DNA of 64,000 nucleotides from Melioribacteraceae bacterium (GTDB taxonomy: Bacteria > Bacteroidota > Ignavibacteria > Ignavibacteriales > Melioribacteraceae): the NCBI GenBank assembly GCA_023230485.1, contig JALNXG010000010.1:1-64000 (forward strand). The letters run 5' to 3'. Below, one piece after another: positions 36,312-46,069 of this stretch. The notes under the pieces were generated by a model. The model saw nothing but the letters and a program-made list of their open reading frames with translations. It did no database searches and was not told the DNA's origin. Both the position numbers and the translations under genes were made by a program. Within the stretch, counting starts at the first letter, position 1. Each line of letters begins with the position of its first letter.

Positions 36312-37673
36312 ATGCTGATTCAAGATATTACAACAACTGATAAAGAAGTATCAACCAATATTTCCGCAAATGAAGTTCATAGCACATTAAATAAATGGAT
36401 GTTAGTCGATGGCTTTGATATAGTTCTTGATACTAAAAAAAGTCATGGACTCTGGATGGTAAATGAGAAGAACGGCGATGAATATTTAGACTTTTTCTCA
36501 TTCTTTGCTTCATCACCAATTGGACTTAATCATCCAAAACTTTTCGATAAAGAATTTAGAGAGCAATTAGAAACTGCCGCTCGCATAAAACCATCAAACT
36601 CTGATATTTATTCGGTAGAGATGGCTAAATTCGTAGATACATTTGCACGTGTTGCAAAACCTGATTATATGAAACATCTATTCTTTATAGACGGTGGTGC
36701 TTTAGCAGTTGAAAACGCTCTAAAAGCGGCTTTCGACTGGAAAGTAAGAAAGAACTTCCAAAAAGGTTATAAAGAAGAAAAAGGACATATGGTAATCCAT
36801 TTTAAAGAAGCTTTCCACGGAAGATCCGGTTATACTATGTCCCTAACTAATACTGACCCTGCAAAGATTAATTACTATCCAAAATTCAACTGGCCACGTA
36901 TTTCTAATCCTAAAATTAAATTACCGTTAACTGACAACTTAAAATATATTAAGAAAGCAGAAGAAGAAGCTATCAATCAGATTTACGATGCAATAAAAAT
37001 GTATCCTGATGAAATAGCTGCATTAATTATCGAACCGATTCAATGTGAAGGTGGTGATAATTATTTTAGAAAAGAGTTTTTACAAAAACTTCGTGATATT
37101 ACTTTAGATAAAGATATAATGTATATCTTTGATGAAGTTCAAACAGGAATCGGAATGACCGGCAAAATGTGGGCTTATCAACATTATGCTGAACCTGATA
37201 TGATCTGTTTTGGCAAAAAAGTGCAGATTTGTGGTTTCATGGCATCTGATAGAATTGATGAAGTCGATGATAACGTGTTCCATAAATCAAGTAGAATTAA
37301 TTCTACATGGGGTGGCAATCTTGCCGATATGGTTCGTTCAAGAAGAATTCTTGAAATTATTGAAGAAGATGACTTAGTAAATAATTCTAAAATTCAAGGG
37401 AATTATTTACTCGGACAATTAAGAAGTCTTGAAATGGATTTCCCTGATATAGTTTCTCAAACAAGAGGACTTGGATTATTAGCAGCATTTGATCTTCCTT
37501 CTAGACATGCTCGTAAATCATTCTTAAATAAATTATATGAATACAAGCTTATCATGCTCGGATGTGGTGATGTGAGTGTTAGATTTAGACCATCATTAAC
37601 TGTTACGAAAGAAGAAATCGATTTAGCAATTGAGATAATTAGAAAAGTTTTAAGTGAATTAGATTTAGTATGA
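36312..37673 (+). CDS. lat: L-lysine 6-aminotransferase
   Basis: PLP-dependent class III aminotransferase of 453 residues, transferring the epsilon-amino group of lysine to 2-oxoglutarate. Landmarks: NPKLFDKE region, HLFFIDGGALAVENALKAAFDWK, HFKEAFHGRSGYTMSLTNTDP, IEPIQCEGGDNYF, IFDEVQTGIGMTG and the PLP Lys in CFGKKVQICG. The ICGFM segment and the 450-residue length fit the lysine aminotransferase subfamily. The ATG follows the strong site AGGGGAG. Divergent ALDH7-type gene supplies the next oxidation; rsmI overlaps its end by 4 bases. Confidence 0.9.
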   Translation: MLIQDITTTDKEVSTNISANEVHSTLNKWMLVDGFDIVLDTKKSHGLWMVNEKNGDEYLDFFSFFASSPIGLNHPKLFDKEFREQLETAARIKPSNSDIYSVEMAKFVDTFARVAKPDYMKHLFFIDGGALAVENALKAAFDWKVRKNFQKGYKEEKGHMVIHFKEAFHGRSGYTMSLTNTDPAKINYYPKFNWPRISNPKIKLPLTDNLKYIKKAEEEAINQIYDAIKMYPDEIAALIIEPIQCEGGDNYFRKEFLQKLRDITLDKDIMYIFDEVQTGIGMTGKMWAYQHYAEPDMICFGKKVQICGFMASDRIDEVDDNVFHKSSRINSTWGGNLADMVRSRRILEIIEEDDLVNNSKIQGNYLLGQLRSLEMDFPDIVSQTRGLGLLAAFDLPSRHARKSFLNKLYEYKLIMLGCGDVSVRFRPSLTVTKEEIDLAIEIIRKVLSELDLV

Positions 37674-38374
37674 TCGAAAAAGGGAAAATCTTTGTTGTTG
37701 CAACACCAATAGGAAATCTTGGAGATATTTCGGAGAGAGCTATGACTACTCTTTCCGAAGTTGATTTTATTTTATGTGAAGATACCAGAGTAAGCCGTAA
37801 TCTGCTTAATTCAAAGAGTATTCCTTTTAAAAGTTTAATTTCATTTAATGCCTTTACCGAATCAAAAAAGAGTAAATCAATATTAGAAAGAATTAAGAAC
37901 GGTGAGAATTGCGCTATTATAAGCGATGCAGGAACACCTTGTATTTCCGATCCCGGTGAATACTTTATTCGATTATGCCATAATAATGAAATTCCAATTG
38001 TTGGTATTCCAGGTCCGAATGCAGCTATTATGGCTCTAAGTATGTCCGGTTTCCCTTCCAGTTCATTTATTTTTGATGGCTTTCTCCCTCAAAAAAAAGG
38101 GAGACAGAAAAATCTTACTTCTCTTTCAACCGAGGGAAGAACAATCATTTTATACGAATCCCCCTATCGTATAAATAAATTGATAGAAGAACTAAATAAT
38201 TATATGCCTGAAAGATATTTGATGGTATTTAGAGAGTTGACTAAAAAATTTGAGGAGTACTGGTTTGGTACTCCTCAAACTATTTTGGAATCTTTGCCGG
38301 ATAGAACTATTAAAGGCGAATTTGTTGTGGTTATCTCACCTCTAGGATGGAATCCTAACTATTCAGAATCGTAA
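37670..38374 (+). CDS. rsmI: 16S rRNA (cytidine(1402)-2'-O)-methyltransferase
   Basis: SAM-dependent methyltransferase of the tetrapyrrole-methylase fold that modifies C1402 in the decoding site of 16S rRNA. N-terminal VVATPIGNLGDISERA, CEDTRVSR, AIISDAGTPCISDPGE, VGIPGPNAAIMALSMSG and FDGFLPQKKGRQK are diagnostic. 234 residues, start overlapping the lat stop by 4 bases (translational coupling). The 3' end overlaps the convergent apt gene by 16 bases. Confidence 0.95.
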   Translation: MIEKGKIFVVATPIGNLGDISERAMTTLSEVDFILCEDTRVSRNLLNSKSIPFKSLISFNAFTESKKSKSILERIKNGENCAIISDAGTPCISDPGEYFIRLCHNNEIPIVGIPGPNAAIMALSMSGFPSSSFIFDGFLPQKKGRQKNLTSLSTEGRTIILYESPYRINKLIEELNNYMPERYLMVFRELTKKFEEYWFGTPQTILESLPDRTIKGEFVVVISPLGWNPNYSES

Positions 38375-38880
38375 GTAACTAACGACTTTAAATCGTAATT
38401 CTTAAATTTTTCTCTTCCATTCAAAAAAGATAATTCAATTATAAAACTAATCTGGGAAATCTTAGCACCTAATTGATCTACCAATTTACATGCTGCAAAC
38501 ATAGTCCCACCCGTCGCCAATAGATCATCATGAAGGAGTACAACATCATCCTTTGATATAGAATCAGTGTGCATCTCGATTGTATCAGTTCCATACTCTA
38601 AAACGTACGATTCACTTACCTTAATAAATGGTAATTTGCCCGGCTTTCTAATCGGAATAAAACCTGCATTTAAACGTGATGCAAGTGCACCACCTAGTAT
38701 AAACCCTCTCGATTCAATTCCAACAACTTTAGTTATGCCTTTATCTTTAGAAAAATCATAAAGTTGATCCAATGCATCATTTAGTGCATTCGGGTCTTTT
38801 AATAATGTAGTTATGTCCCTAAACATTATTCCATCTTTAGGAAAGTTTGGAACGCTTCTAATAGCTGATTTTAATTCCAT
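38359..38880 (-). CDS. apt: Adenine phosphoribosyltransferase
   Basis: Purine salvage enzyme making AMP from adenine and PRPP. 173 residues, normal length. N-terminal IRSVPNFPKDGIMFRDITTLLKD, VVGIESRGFILGGALA and the PRPP loop VVLLHDDLLATGGTM are intact. Convergent and 16 bases overlapping with rsmI; 14 bases after polX on the same strand. Confidence 0.95.
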   Translation of the reverse strand: MELKSAIRSVPNFPKDGIMFRDITTLLKDPNALNDALDQLYDFSKDKGITKVVGIESRGFILGGALASRLNAGFIPIRKPGKLPFIKVSESYVLEYGTDTIEMHTDSISKDDVVLLHDDLLATGGTMFAACKLVDQLGAKISQISFIIELSFLNGREKFKNYDLKSLVTYDSE

Positions 38881-38894
38881 AATATCAACTCCGC

Positions 38895-40526
38895 TTATTT
38901 ATCACTTAAATATTTCTTAAATCTATTTACATCAAATGTATTTATCACCAATTCTTTTGGATATCCAACTTTTTGAGCCATCTTAATTCCATATTTATAA
39001 CTCAATATGCCCTCTTTCCTATGAGCATCCGGATCAATCGCTAAATAGCATTCTTTATCCATAGCATAATACAATTCTTTCCAATCTAAGTCTAATCTTG
39101 AAGGAGTTGAATTTAATTCTATTGCAACATTATTAGCAACGCAAGCGTCAATTACTTTTTTCAAATTAACTTTATATCCCTCCCTATTCAATAATATTCT
39201 TCCGGTCGGGTGGGCTAATAATCGAGTATAAGGATTTTCTACTGCTTTTATAATTCTTCTTGTCATCACATCTTCATCAAGATTAAAAACTGAATGAATG
39301 GACGCAATCACAAAATCAAAGCCCTTTAATATTTCTAAATCGTAATCTAATGAACCATCTTTCAATATATCCGACTCGATTCCGTGGAATATATTTTCAG
39401 TTATACTTTTTCTTAAAGAGAAAATTTCTTCTCTTTGTTTTATAATTCGATCTTCCTGTAATCCATTAGCATAAAATGCTGACTTACTATGATCGCTTAC
39501 AACGAAATATTCGATATTATTATCTAAGCCGAATTGCACCATTTCTTCAATTGAATTTAATCCGTCCGAGTAAGTTGTATGGAAATGTATCAATCCTTTG
39601 TAATCTTTTTCTTCAATTATTTCTTTATAAGGTACTTCTCTATTAATATTTTCTATTTCTCTAAATTCAGCGGTAAAGAATTGTTTGTATTTTATACCTA
39701 ATATCTTTTCTTCAGAATCGGCACTTTCAATTAAATCATTGTTTACAGCTTTTAATAATTCTTCACTGCCAGTTGTAGAAAATAATTTCTTTTCATAATC
39801 TTTAATTAAAGCGATAAATATTATTACCGGCACAGTATATGAATTTAACTCGTATTGATTTCCATTTTTCTTTATTTCATCTAATGCAAGGAAACCATCA
39901 CTAATCTTATCATTATTAAATGAGACAACAAATTCTAATTTATCGTAAGTAGTTTTCCCTCTTCTAAAATCTCCAGTCATAGAACATTTTTTTACGCCAT
40001 CAATTTTTAATAATTTATCTAAAACCTCTTTAACAATAACATCCGCATGATTTATAAGAATAAAACCTTTATTCGATTTTATTCTCTCTATTTGCTCTAA
40101 AATATTTTCTTCACTTTTTTTTGTAAAGCCCTTTACTTCGGTTAATCTATTTTCTCTGCATATTTTTTCTAATTCGCTTAATCCGGAAAGTTGAAAATGG
40201 TCATATATCGCTTTTACTTTTTTCGCACCAACACCTTTAATAGATAAAAGTTCAAAAAGAGTGGTAGGATATTTAGATTTTATTTTTTCGAAATCTTGGA
40301 TGTATCCATTTTCGTAAAATTCTTTAATCACCGAATAAATACCTTTTCCAATTCCTTTTACTTCCATAATTGATTCATCGTCAATTCTATTTTCTATATC
40401 AGGAATTTGTGATAGTGCTCTAGCTCCGGATCTGAAACCACTTATTTTAAACCGATTTTCACCATCGAATTCCATTAAATCGGCATAACTCTCCAATGCA
40501 TCAATTAGTTGCTCATTAAATTCCAT
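38895..40526 (-). CDS. polX: PolX-family protein with intact PHP nuclease but degenerate polymerase site
   Basis: 543 residues. N-terminal HhH 8-kDa-like domain (about 1-150: FRSGARALSQIPDIE, MEVKGIGKGIYSVI, SIKGVGAKKV), then the X-family palm, then a C-terminal PHP domain (about 325-540). The palm signature GSxRRGK..xGDxD is changed to GDFRRGKTTYDKLE (185-198): the first metal Asp is Lys196 and the second Glu198, so DNA synthesis is unlikely. PHP metal ligands are complete: IHFHTTYSDG, VSDHSKS, ASIHSVF, LAHPTGR, IDPDAH. A repair nuclease (3'-5' exonuclease/AP processing) is predicted. Start MEFNEQL at 40526 chosen over upstream Met codons; overlaps dus by 11 bases. Confidence 0.87.
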   Translation of the reverse strand: MEFNEQLIDALESYADLMEFDGENRFKISGFRSGARALSQIPDIENRIDDESIMEVKGIGKGIYSVIKEFYENGYIQDFEKIKSKYPTTLFELLSIKGVGAKKVKAIYDHFQLSGLSELEKICRENRLTEVKGFTKKSEENILEQIERIKSNKGFILINHADVIVKEVLDKLLKIDGVKKCSMTGDFRRGKTTYDKLEFVVSFNNDKISDGFLALDEIKKNGNQYELNSYTVPVIIFIALIKDYEKKLFSTTGSEELLKAVNNDLIESADSEEKILGIKYKQFFTAEFREIENINREVPYKEIIEEKDYKGLIHFHTTYSDGLNSIEEMVQFGLDNNIEYFVVSDHSKSAFYANGLQEDRIIKQREEIFSLRKSITENIFHGIESDILKDGSLDYDLEILKGFDFVIASIHSVFNLDEDVMTRRIIKAVENPYTRLLAHPTGRILLNREGYKVNLKKVIDACVANNVAIELNSTPSRLDLDWKELYYAMDKECYLAIDPDAHRKEGILSYKYGIKMAQKVGYPKELVINTFDVNRFKKYLSDK

Positions 40527-41532
40527 CATGATTACCCTCATCAATTGTTGCGTGATGGATTTTTAATTCTTCAAGATATTTTAATAATATTTCTTCGACA
40601 GGTTCATATTCAATATACTTCATTAATTCTTGTCTTACTTTTGATGAATTATATAAACCTTTCAAATAACCTGAATAATATTTACGAAATGGAATAACTG
40701 CAGCTTTTGTTTCTTTTATTTCAAGTTGATATTTAAGATGTTTTAGTGCTGTAAATATTCTTTCTTCAGCGGTAATTTCGGTAGTAATCTTTCCACCTGA
40801 TAAAAGTTCTTTAGCGTCTCTAAAAACCCAAGGATGATCAATTGCTCCACGAGCTATCATTACACCATCTGCACCTGTTTCATCAAATGCTCTTACAACA
40901 TCCTCTCCGGTAAATACACCGCCATTGAGCACTACCGGTATCTTTACAATCTCTTTTACTTTTGGAATCCAGCTCCAATCAGGCTCACCTGAATGTCCTT
41001 GGCATCTAGTGCGGCAATGAATCGTTATTGCTTCGGCTCCTGCATTTTCTACTATCTTTGCAACTTCTAAAATATTTATAGCACTGTCATCCCAACCGAT
41101 TCTTGTCTTTACTGTTACTGGTAACTTAACGGCTTTAACAATTTCGGAAACCATTTTTTCTAGATAGTTCAAATCTTTTAATAATCCTGCACCTGCTCCA
41201 CGCGTTGCAATTTTTTTTACCCAGCAACCTGCATTAATATCAATTATATCAGGATTTTGATCTGCAGAAATTATTGCCGCTTCGATCATTGGCTCAAGAT
41301 TACCACCATAAATTTGAATGCCTACTGGTCTTTCAGATTCCCTAATCATCATCTTTTTTCTTGTTTTCTGATTTGCTCTAATCAATCCATCAGAATTTAC
41401 AAATTCTGTATAAACTACATCAGCACCTAATTCTTTGCATAACTTTCTAAAACCAAGATCAGTAACATCCTCCATTGGCGCTAATAGTAATGCTTTTTCT
41501 ATATCTATATTTCTTACTTTGAATCTGCTCAT
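40516..41532 (-). CDS. tRNA-dihydrouridine synthase (DusB-like)
   Basis: FMN-dependent reductase that forms dihydrouridine in tRNA. 338 residues: TIM barrel start LLAPMEDVTDLGFRKLCKELGAD, catalytic Cys in INAGCWVKKIATRGAGAGLL (the usual CPV reads CWV), TVKTRIGWDD, TIHCRTRCQGHSGEPDW, and VVLNGGVF...GADGVMIARGAIDHPWVF. A helical tRNA-binding domain ends the protein. It overlaps the MFS gene upstream by 4 bases and polX downstream by 11, all in one tight operon. Confidence 0.92.
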   Translation of the reverse strand: MSRFKVRNIDIEKALLLAPMEDVTDLGFRKLCKELGADVVYTEFVNSDGLIRANQKTRKKMMIRESERPVGIQIYGGNLEPMIEAAIISADQNPDIIDINAGCWVKKIATRGAGAGLLKDLNYLEKMVSEIVKAVKLPVTVKTRIGWDDSAINILEVAKIVENAGAEAITIHCRTRCQGHSGEPDWSWIPKVKEIVKIPVVLNGGVFTGEDVVRAFDETGADGVMIARGAIDHPWVFRDAKELLSGGKITTEITAEERIFTALKHLKYQLEIKETKAAVIPFRKYYSGYLKGLYNSSKVRQELMKYIEYEPVEEILLKYLEELKIHHATIDEGNHDGI

Positions 41533-42710
41533 TTAATTACTTCTGTTGAGTTAAAGAAAAAGAATGTTGCTAAAAAAGTCAATAAAGCAAAAAGAGAACC
41601 CGTTAAAAATGGTGCTTGATATCCAAGATAATGAAAAGAAAACCCACCCCATATCGGACCAAGTACTCTAGCTAATGCGGAAAAAGATTGATTGATTCCG
41701 AGAACACTTCCCTGTTCGGAATCATGGCTATATTTTGAAACCATGCTTAATATCGTTGGTTGTAATACACCCGTGCCAATTGCCAAAATTCCACCCGCTA
41801 TAGCAACTCCCAAAAAGTTCTGACCATATGGGATTGCTGCCAATCCTAAAATCATAAAAACCGTTCCAAAAAGAATCATATTGCGATCATTAAATAATTT
41901 CGCTAACTGCTTTATAAATCCACCTTGAATTATTGCACCTACAATTCCAATTATTGCAAATAGCAATCCATTCTCCATATCGGAGAAGTGATAATATTTA
42001 TAACCCAAAATCGAAAATGTACCATAAATATTTGCCATAGAAAAAACGATAACAAAAAATAGTACTATTAAGAAACCTACATTTGGTCTCTTTAGCACAG
42101 TGAATGTAAATTTGAAATCAAAAATCTTTGATCGAGTTATCGTTGATTTCTCTTCAAAATTCCTTGATTCAGGAAGTTTAAAATAGGCAAATGTAAAAGC
42201 CATTAAAGAAAATGCAGCACTTCCATATCCTGCGAAAGCATATCCATATTGAGAAAGTAATGCACCAACAACTGGACCGAATACAAAACCTAATCCAAAT
42301 GCAGCTCCGATTAGCCCCATTCCTTTGGCTCTCTCTTCCTTAGTTGTAATATCTGCTATATATGCCTGCGCAACACCGATGTTACTTCCACCCAATCCGC
42401 CTACTACTCTTGATAATGCTAAAATCCAAAAAGCCGTGGAGAAACTGAATATTATATAGGAAGTTGCAGTCAATAATAATGTACTTAATATTATCGGACG
42501 TCTTCCATGCTTATCAGACAACTTTCCGAACATTGGATTAAAAATGAATTGCATAAAGGAATAAATGGCTACGATAATTCCTATACCAAAATCAGAGATT
42601 CCTAATTCTTTACTTGCAAAGGTTGGGAGTATTGGAATTAAAAGTCCAAACCCCATTAAATCTATAAATACCGTTAAAAATATAATTGATAAAGCTGATT
42701 TTTTATTCAT
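41529..42710 (-). CDS. MFS transporter, TetA/multidrug-efflux-like
   Basis: 393 residues with 12 predicted spans. N-terminal IIFLTVFIDLMGFGLLIPILPTFA and the loop 2-3 motif GKLSDKHGRRPIIL are characteristic of the DHA1 drug:H+ antiporter group including TetA; the motif C-like GAAFGLGFVFGPVVGALLS in helix 5 supports an antiporter. Substrate unknown. Overlaps dus by 4 bases and capA by 8. Confidence 0.88.
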   Translation of the reverse strand: MNKKSALSIIFLTVFIDLMGFGLLIPILPTFASKELGISDFGIGIIVAIYSFMQFIFNPMFGKLSDKHGRRPIILSTLLLTATSYIIFSFSTAFWILALSRVVGGLGGSNIGVAQAYIADITTKEERAKGMGLIGAAFGLGFVFGPVVGALLSQYGYAFAGYGSAAFSLMAFTFAYFKLPESRNFEEKSTITRSKIFDFKFTFTVLKRPNVGFLIVLFFVIVFSMANIYGTFSILGYKYYHFSDMENGLLFAIIGIVGAIIQGGFIKQLAKLFNDRNMILFGTVFMILGLAAIPYGQNFLGVAIAGGILAIGTGVLQPTILSMVSKYSHDSEQGSVLGINQSFSALARVLGPIWGGFSFHYLGYQAPFLTGSLFALLTFLATFFFFNSTEVIK

Positions 42711-43830
42711 AATTTGATAATTCTTCTACTTTCTTGATGAGAGCTTTTGTGTCAAGGTATGATTGTTCAATTAACAAACTATCGCTCTTGGAAATTTGTA
42801 TTGTTTCCGAATACTTAAATTTTTTAAAATTGCTTGGCAATATAATAAATTCCTTTTTATTAACACCGCTATATTTATGCACCCATGTAGGGATATAATC
42901 AATTTTTGAGAGGTTAATTTTATTTGTCTGCTGATCTTTTGTAAGTTCAAAGTTTAGAATCATACCTGCATCTGAGTAACGCCATTTTTGATTAGAGAAA
43001 AAGTTGCCCAATGAATATGCAACAAAACCCGAATCTAATTTTGATGATGGATTTTTGAAAAATTCTATCGGTTGCAAAACATGCGGATGACTTGCAAGAA
43101 TAATATCAGCACCATAAGAAATACTTTTTTTTACGATTTCTTTTTGAAATGTAGAAGGTTTTCTAGAATACTCTTCTCCGAAATGGAAATAAACAATACA
43201 GATTTCTGCCTGCTTACTCCTCGCAATTTTTATATCTTTTTTAATCTTATTCGTATCAATGTAATTAAGAGAAAATTCTGATTTATCTTTTAGCGTAAAC
43301 CCATTTGTGCCATAAGTATATGCTAAAAGAGAAAACTTAATTCCATTCTTTTCAAAAATGGAAATTGTATCTTTACCTTTTTCAAAAGAACCAATTGGAA
43401 TCATTTTATTAATAACAATCTTCTCATTAGTATTTTTTAATCCTATTTCTCCACGGTCCAAAGAATGATTATTGGTTGTATATAAAAAATCAAAGCCAAC
43501 ATCAGCTAATGCCTTTATATACTCTTCAGGGGAATTAAATGCAGGATAACCGGTGTATTTATATCTATTGCCGGCGATTACAGTTTCTAAATTACCGATA
43601 GTAAAATCCGACTTACTAAGAAATTTTTCTATTTGGCTATAAACTGGATTAAAATTGAAAGAATCTTCTTTTACTTGAGCATATTTAAATTGAACAGAAT
43701 GACACATTAAATCACCGACAACGGAAAAGGATACCGAAGTGTTTATTTGGTCTGAAGCTCTATTATCCTTTTGGAAAAAGGTATCTCGATTAAGAAATAA
43801 AGAAATGAAAAGAATTATTAGTGCTCTCAT
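42703..43830 (-). CDS. CapA-family poly-gamma-glutamate/cell-surface metallophosphatase-like protein
   Basis: 375 residues with a hydrophobic N-terminus (possible signal peptide) and the CapA/PGA_cap calcineurin-like fold: VSFSVVGDLMCHSVQ (35-49), FTIGNLETVIAG, FLYTTNNHSLDRG, IVYFHFGEEYSRKPS, GADIILASHPHVLQPIE, VAYSLGNFFSNQ. Family members act at the envelope in capsule polymer synthesis, or as phosphatases. The start ATG at 43830 directly follows the T-run of a terminator hairpin and has no ribosome site, so its expression is odd. Overlaps the MFS gene by 8 bases. Confidence 0.85.
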   Translation of the reverse strand: MRALIILFISLFLNRDTFFQKDNRASDQINTSVSFSVVGDLMCHSVQFKYAQVKEDSFNFNPVYSQIEKFLSKSDFTIGNLETVIAGNRYKYTGYPAFNSPEEYIKALADVGFDFLYTTNNHSLDRGEIGLKNTNEKIVINKMIPIGSFEKGKDTISIFEKNGIKFSLLAYTYGTNGFTLKDKSEFSLNYIDTNKIKKDIKIARSKQAEICIVYFHFGEEYSRKPSTFQKEIVKKSISYGADIILASHPHVLQPIEFFKNPSSKLDSGFVAYSLGNFFSNQKWRYSDAGMILNFELTKDQQTNKINLSKIDYIPTWVHKYSGVNKKEFIILPSNFKKFKYSETIQISKSDSLLIEQSYLDTKALIKKVEELSNYE

Positions 43831-43859
43831 AAAAAAAAGAGACCGGATAAATCCGGTCT
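43831..43859 (-). terminator. Intrinsic terminator after the histone-H1-like gene
   Basis: On the minus strand AGACCGGAT / ATCCGGTCT stem (43840-43859) followed by C then eight T (43831-43838). A strong rho-independent terminator; the T-run touches the capA start codon. Confidence 0.8.
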
Positions 43860-43874
43860 TATAAAATAAATTTA

Positions 43875-44069
43875 TTAAGAATCTTCAGTTTTTCTTTTAG
43901 TTTTTACGTCCTGAATATCATTACGCATATCTTGAGCCAATTTCTTTAATTCGCTCAATCCTTTTCTTAATCTTGTACCTGCTGCAGCTTGTTCTTTTTC
44001 ATAAAACTTTGCTACATCAACTTCTAAAGATTTTACAAATTCAACTAATTGTGAATATTTTTCGTTCAT
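43875..44069 (-). CDS. Small histone H1-like protein (Hc1-like)
   Basis: 64 residues, helical and highly charged: YSQLVEFVKSLEVDVAKFYEK, AAAGTRLRKGLSELKKLAQDMRNDIQ, then a Lys/Arg tail VKTKRKT. The GTRxRKGLxELKxLAQxxR core matches the short H1/Hc1-like proteins common in Bacteroidota, thought to associate with DNA. It has its own terminator downstream and lies 32 bases after the Fe-S protein gene. The name rests on pattern only. Confidence 0.8.
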   Translation of the reverse strand: MNEKYSQLVEFVKSLEVDVAKFYEKEQAAAGTRLRKGLSELKKLAQDMRNDIQDVKTKRKTEDS

Positions 44070-44101
44070 TTTTGCCTCCGATTAATTATTATTTAATTTT
44101 A

Positions 44102-46069
44102 TTATACTGCCAAGTTATCGAAAATAATTTCTGCTAAATCTTTCACTTCAATATCGTCAGATTTATTTAAAGCCGAAATTCCATCATTTACCATTGTCAT
44201 ACAAAACGGACACGAGAGAGTAACAATGCCTGCACCCGAATCAACAATTTCTTTACTTCTATTAATGTTAATCCTTTCACCTTCATTTTCTTCCATAAAC
44301 ATTCTGCCACCTCCGGCTCCGCAACAGAATCCTTTTTCTTTGTTTCTATTCAATTCTATAAACTTATCTTTTTCCGTAACTGCTTTGATTAAGTCCCTCG
44401 GTTCATCATAAATAGAATTATATCTTCCAAGATAACAAGAATCGTGAAATGTAACAACTTTATCAATCGAATTTTCTTTAAGTTTAATTTTCCCTTCTAA
44501 GACTAATTCTTTCAGAAATTGAGTATGATGGACGACTTCATATTCAGCACCGAACTTAGGATATTCATTTGAAATTGAATTAAAACAGTGTGGACAAGTG
44601 GTTACAATTTTTTTGATGTTATACTGTTTTAAAGTGTTCACATTATCTGTTATCATCGATTGAGCCAGATATTCATTACCCAATCGCCTAGCAGTATCAC
44701 CATTACATTTTTCTTCACTTCCCAAAATTCTAAACTCAATATTTGCAGATTTCATTATAGTAGCAAAAGCTTTTGTTACTTTTTTGTTTCTTGTATCAAA
44801 AGAGCCCGAACAACCAACCCAAAAAAGAAGTTCGCAGTTTGGATCTTCCGCATAAGTTTTTATCTCTAAACCTTCTGCCCATTCGGCTCTTTCGTTTTGA
44901 TCAAATCCCCAAGGATTTTGGTTTACTTCAAGATTTTTGAAAACGTTATTTAACTCCGGTGGAAATTGAGATTCAGCCAAAACAAGATTTCTTCTCAAAT
45001 CTACTATCGTATCAACGTGCTCAATCATTACTGGACATTCATAAACACAAGCATTACATGTAGTACATGCCCATAATTCTTCGGGAGTGATATAATTATT
45101 AAGAAGTATGTTTTCTTCTACCGGATCAACTAATCGCTTTCTTATATCAGTAATTATCTTTTTAGGTGAAAGTAATTTCCCTGTATTATTTGCTGGACAA
45201 GCTGCGGTGCATCTTCCGCATTCTGTACAAGAATAACCATCTAAATTTTGTTTCCATGTTAATTCTGTTACATCGGAAACACCGAAAAGTGGTTCATCTT
45301 CTTCAAAATTAATCGAAGACAATGCATATTTATCCTTAACGTCAATTTTCCCAAAAAATACATTCGGAATAGATGAAAAAACATGAAAATGTTTTGAATA
45401 TGGAAGATAATTCATAAAGCCAAGAATTAATATGATATGACTCCACCAGAAAATTTCGAAGGCAATACCACTTACACTAGTATCAGCACCGTAAATCACT
45501 CTACTTAAGTAAAATGAAATTGGTCGAAATTCATTGTTTGCTAAAACAAAATTATTTTTAGCAATATGAGCAATATTCTGTCCGAACATTGTAATTATCA
45601 CAAAAGCAATTAACAAAAGTATTATACCTGCATCAATATTACCTTTCGGATTGCCTTGAAGACGAGGAACTTTCAATATATATCTTCTATATGCAGCAAA
45701 TAGAACAGCAACAAGAATTACAATTCCAAGGAAATCTTGCACTAAAGTTATCGTAGAAAATAAAATCCCTGTGAATGCAAGAGAAAATCCTTCGATATAA
45801 CCCATTAATATAGATTCAATTACAGCAAATATAAAAAGTACAAATCCCCAAAAAATAAAAAAATGAATTAATCCAGGAATCGGATCAGTCAATAATTTAG
45901 TTTGAGCAAATGCAATTTTTAATACTGTCTTAATTCTTAATGGGATATTATTTATCCTATTTGTATCTCTTCCTTTACGAATATTCTTTATAATTCGAGA
46001 AATATTCTTACCCAGAAAAAGAAATGCACCTAATAATACTAATGTCAGAATAACTGATTTAATTAACAT
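44102..46069 (-). CDS. Membrane-bound (Fe-S) protein, heterodisulfide-reductase-like (CCG domains)
   Basis: 655 residues. N-terminal membrane part with about 5-6 spans (NarI/DsrM-like cytochrome-type module, about 1-245), a ferredoxin domain with two 4Fe-4S motifs (CTECGRCTAACP and CTTCNACVYECP), and two CCG domains at the C-terminus (CPHCFNSISNEYPK with ...FHDSCYLGRY, then FCCGAGGGRMFMEE and SCPFCMTMVNDG). Such fusions pass electrons between a soluble donor, often ETF or a dehydrogenase, and the quinone pool. No etf gene is in the window. Adjacent to bioY with a 1-base overlap. Confidence 0.87.
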   Translation of the reverse strand: MLIKSVILTLVLLGAFLFLGKNISRIIKNIRKGRDTNRINNIPLRIKTVLKIAFAQTKLLTDPIPGLIHFFIFWGFVLFIFAVIESILMGYIEGFSLAFTGILFSTITLVQDFLGIVILVAVLFAAYRRYILKVPRLQGNPKGNIDAGIILLLIAFVIITMFGQNIAHIAKNNFVLANNEFRPISFYLSRVIYGADTSVSGIAFEIFWWSHIILILGFMNYLPYSKHFHVFSSIPNVFFGKIDVKDKYALSSINFEEDEPLFGVSDVTELTWKQNLDGYSCTECGRCTAACPANNTGKLLSPKKIITDIRKRLVDPVEENILLNNYITPEELWACTTCNACVYECPVMIEHVDTIVDLRRNLVLAESQFPPELNNVFKNLEVNQNPWGFDQNERAEWAEGLEIKTYAEDPNCELLFWVGCSGSFDTRNKKVTKAFATIMKSANIEFRILGSEEKCNGDTARRLGNEYLAQSMITDNVNTLKQYNIKKIVTTCPHCFNSISNEYPKFGAEYEVVHHTQFLKELVLEGKIKLKENSIDKVVTFHDSCYLGRYNSIYDEPRDLIKAVTEKDKFIELNRNKEKGFCCGAGGGRMFMEENEGERININRSKEIVDSGAGIVTLSCPFCMTMVNDGISALNKSDDIEVKDLAEIIFDNLAV

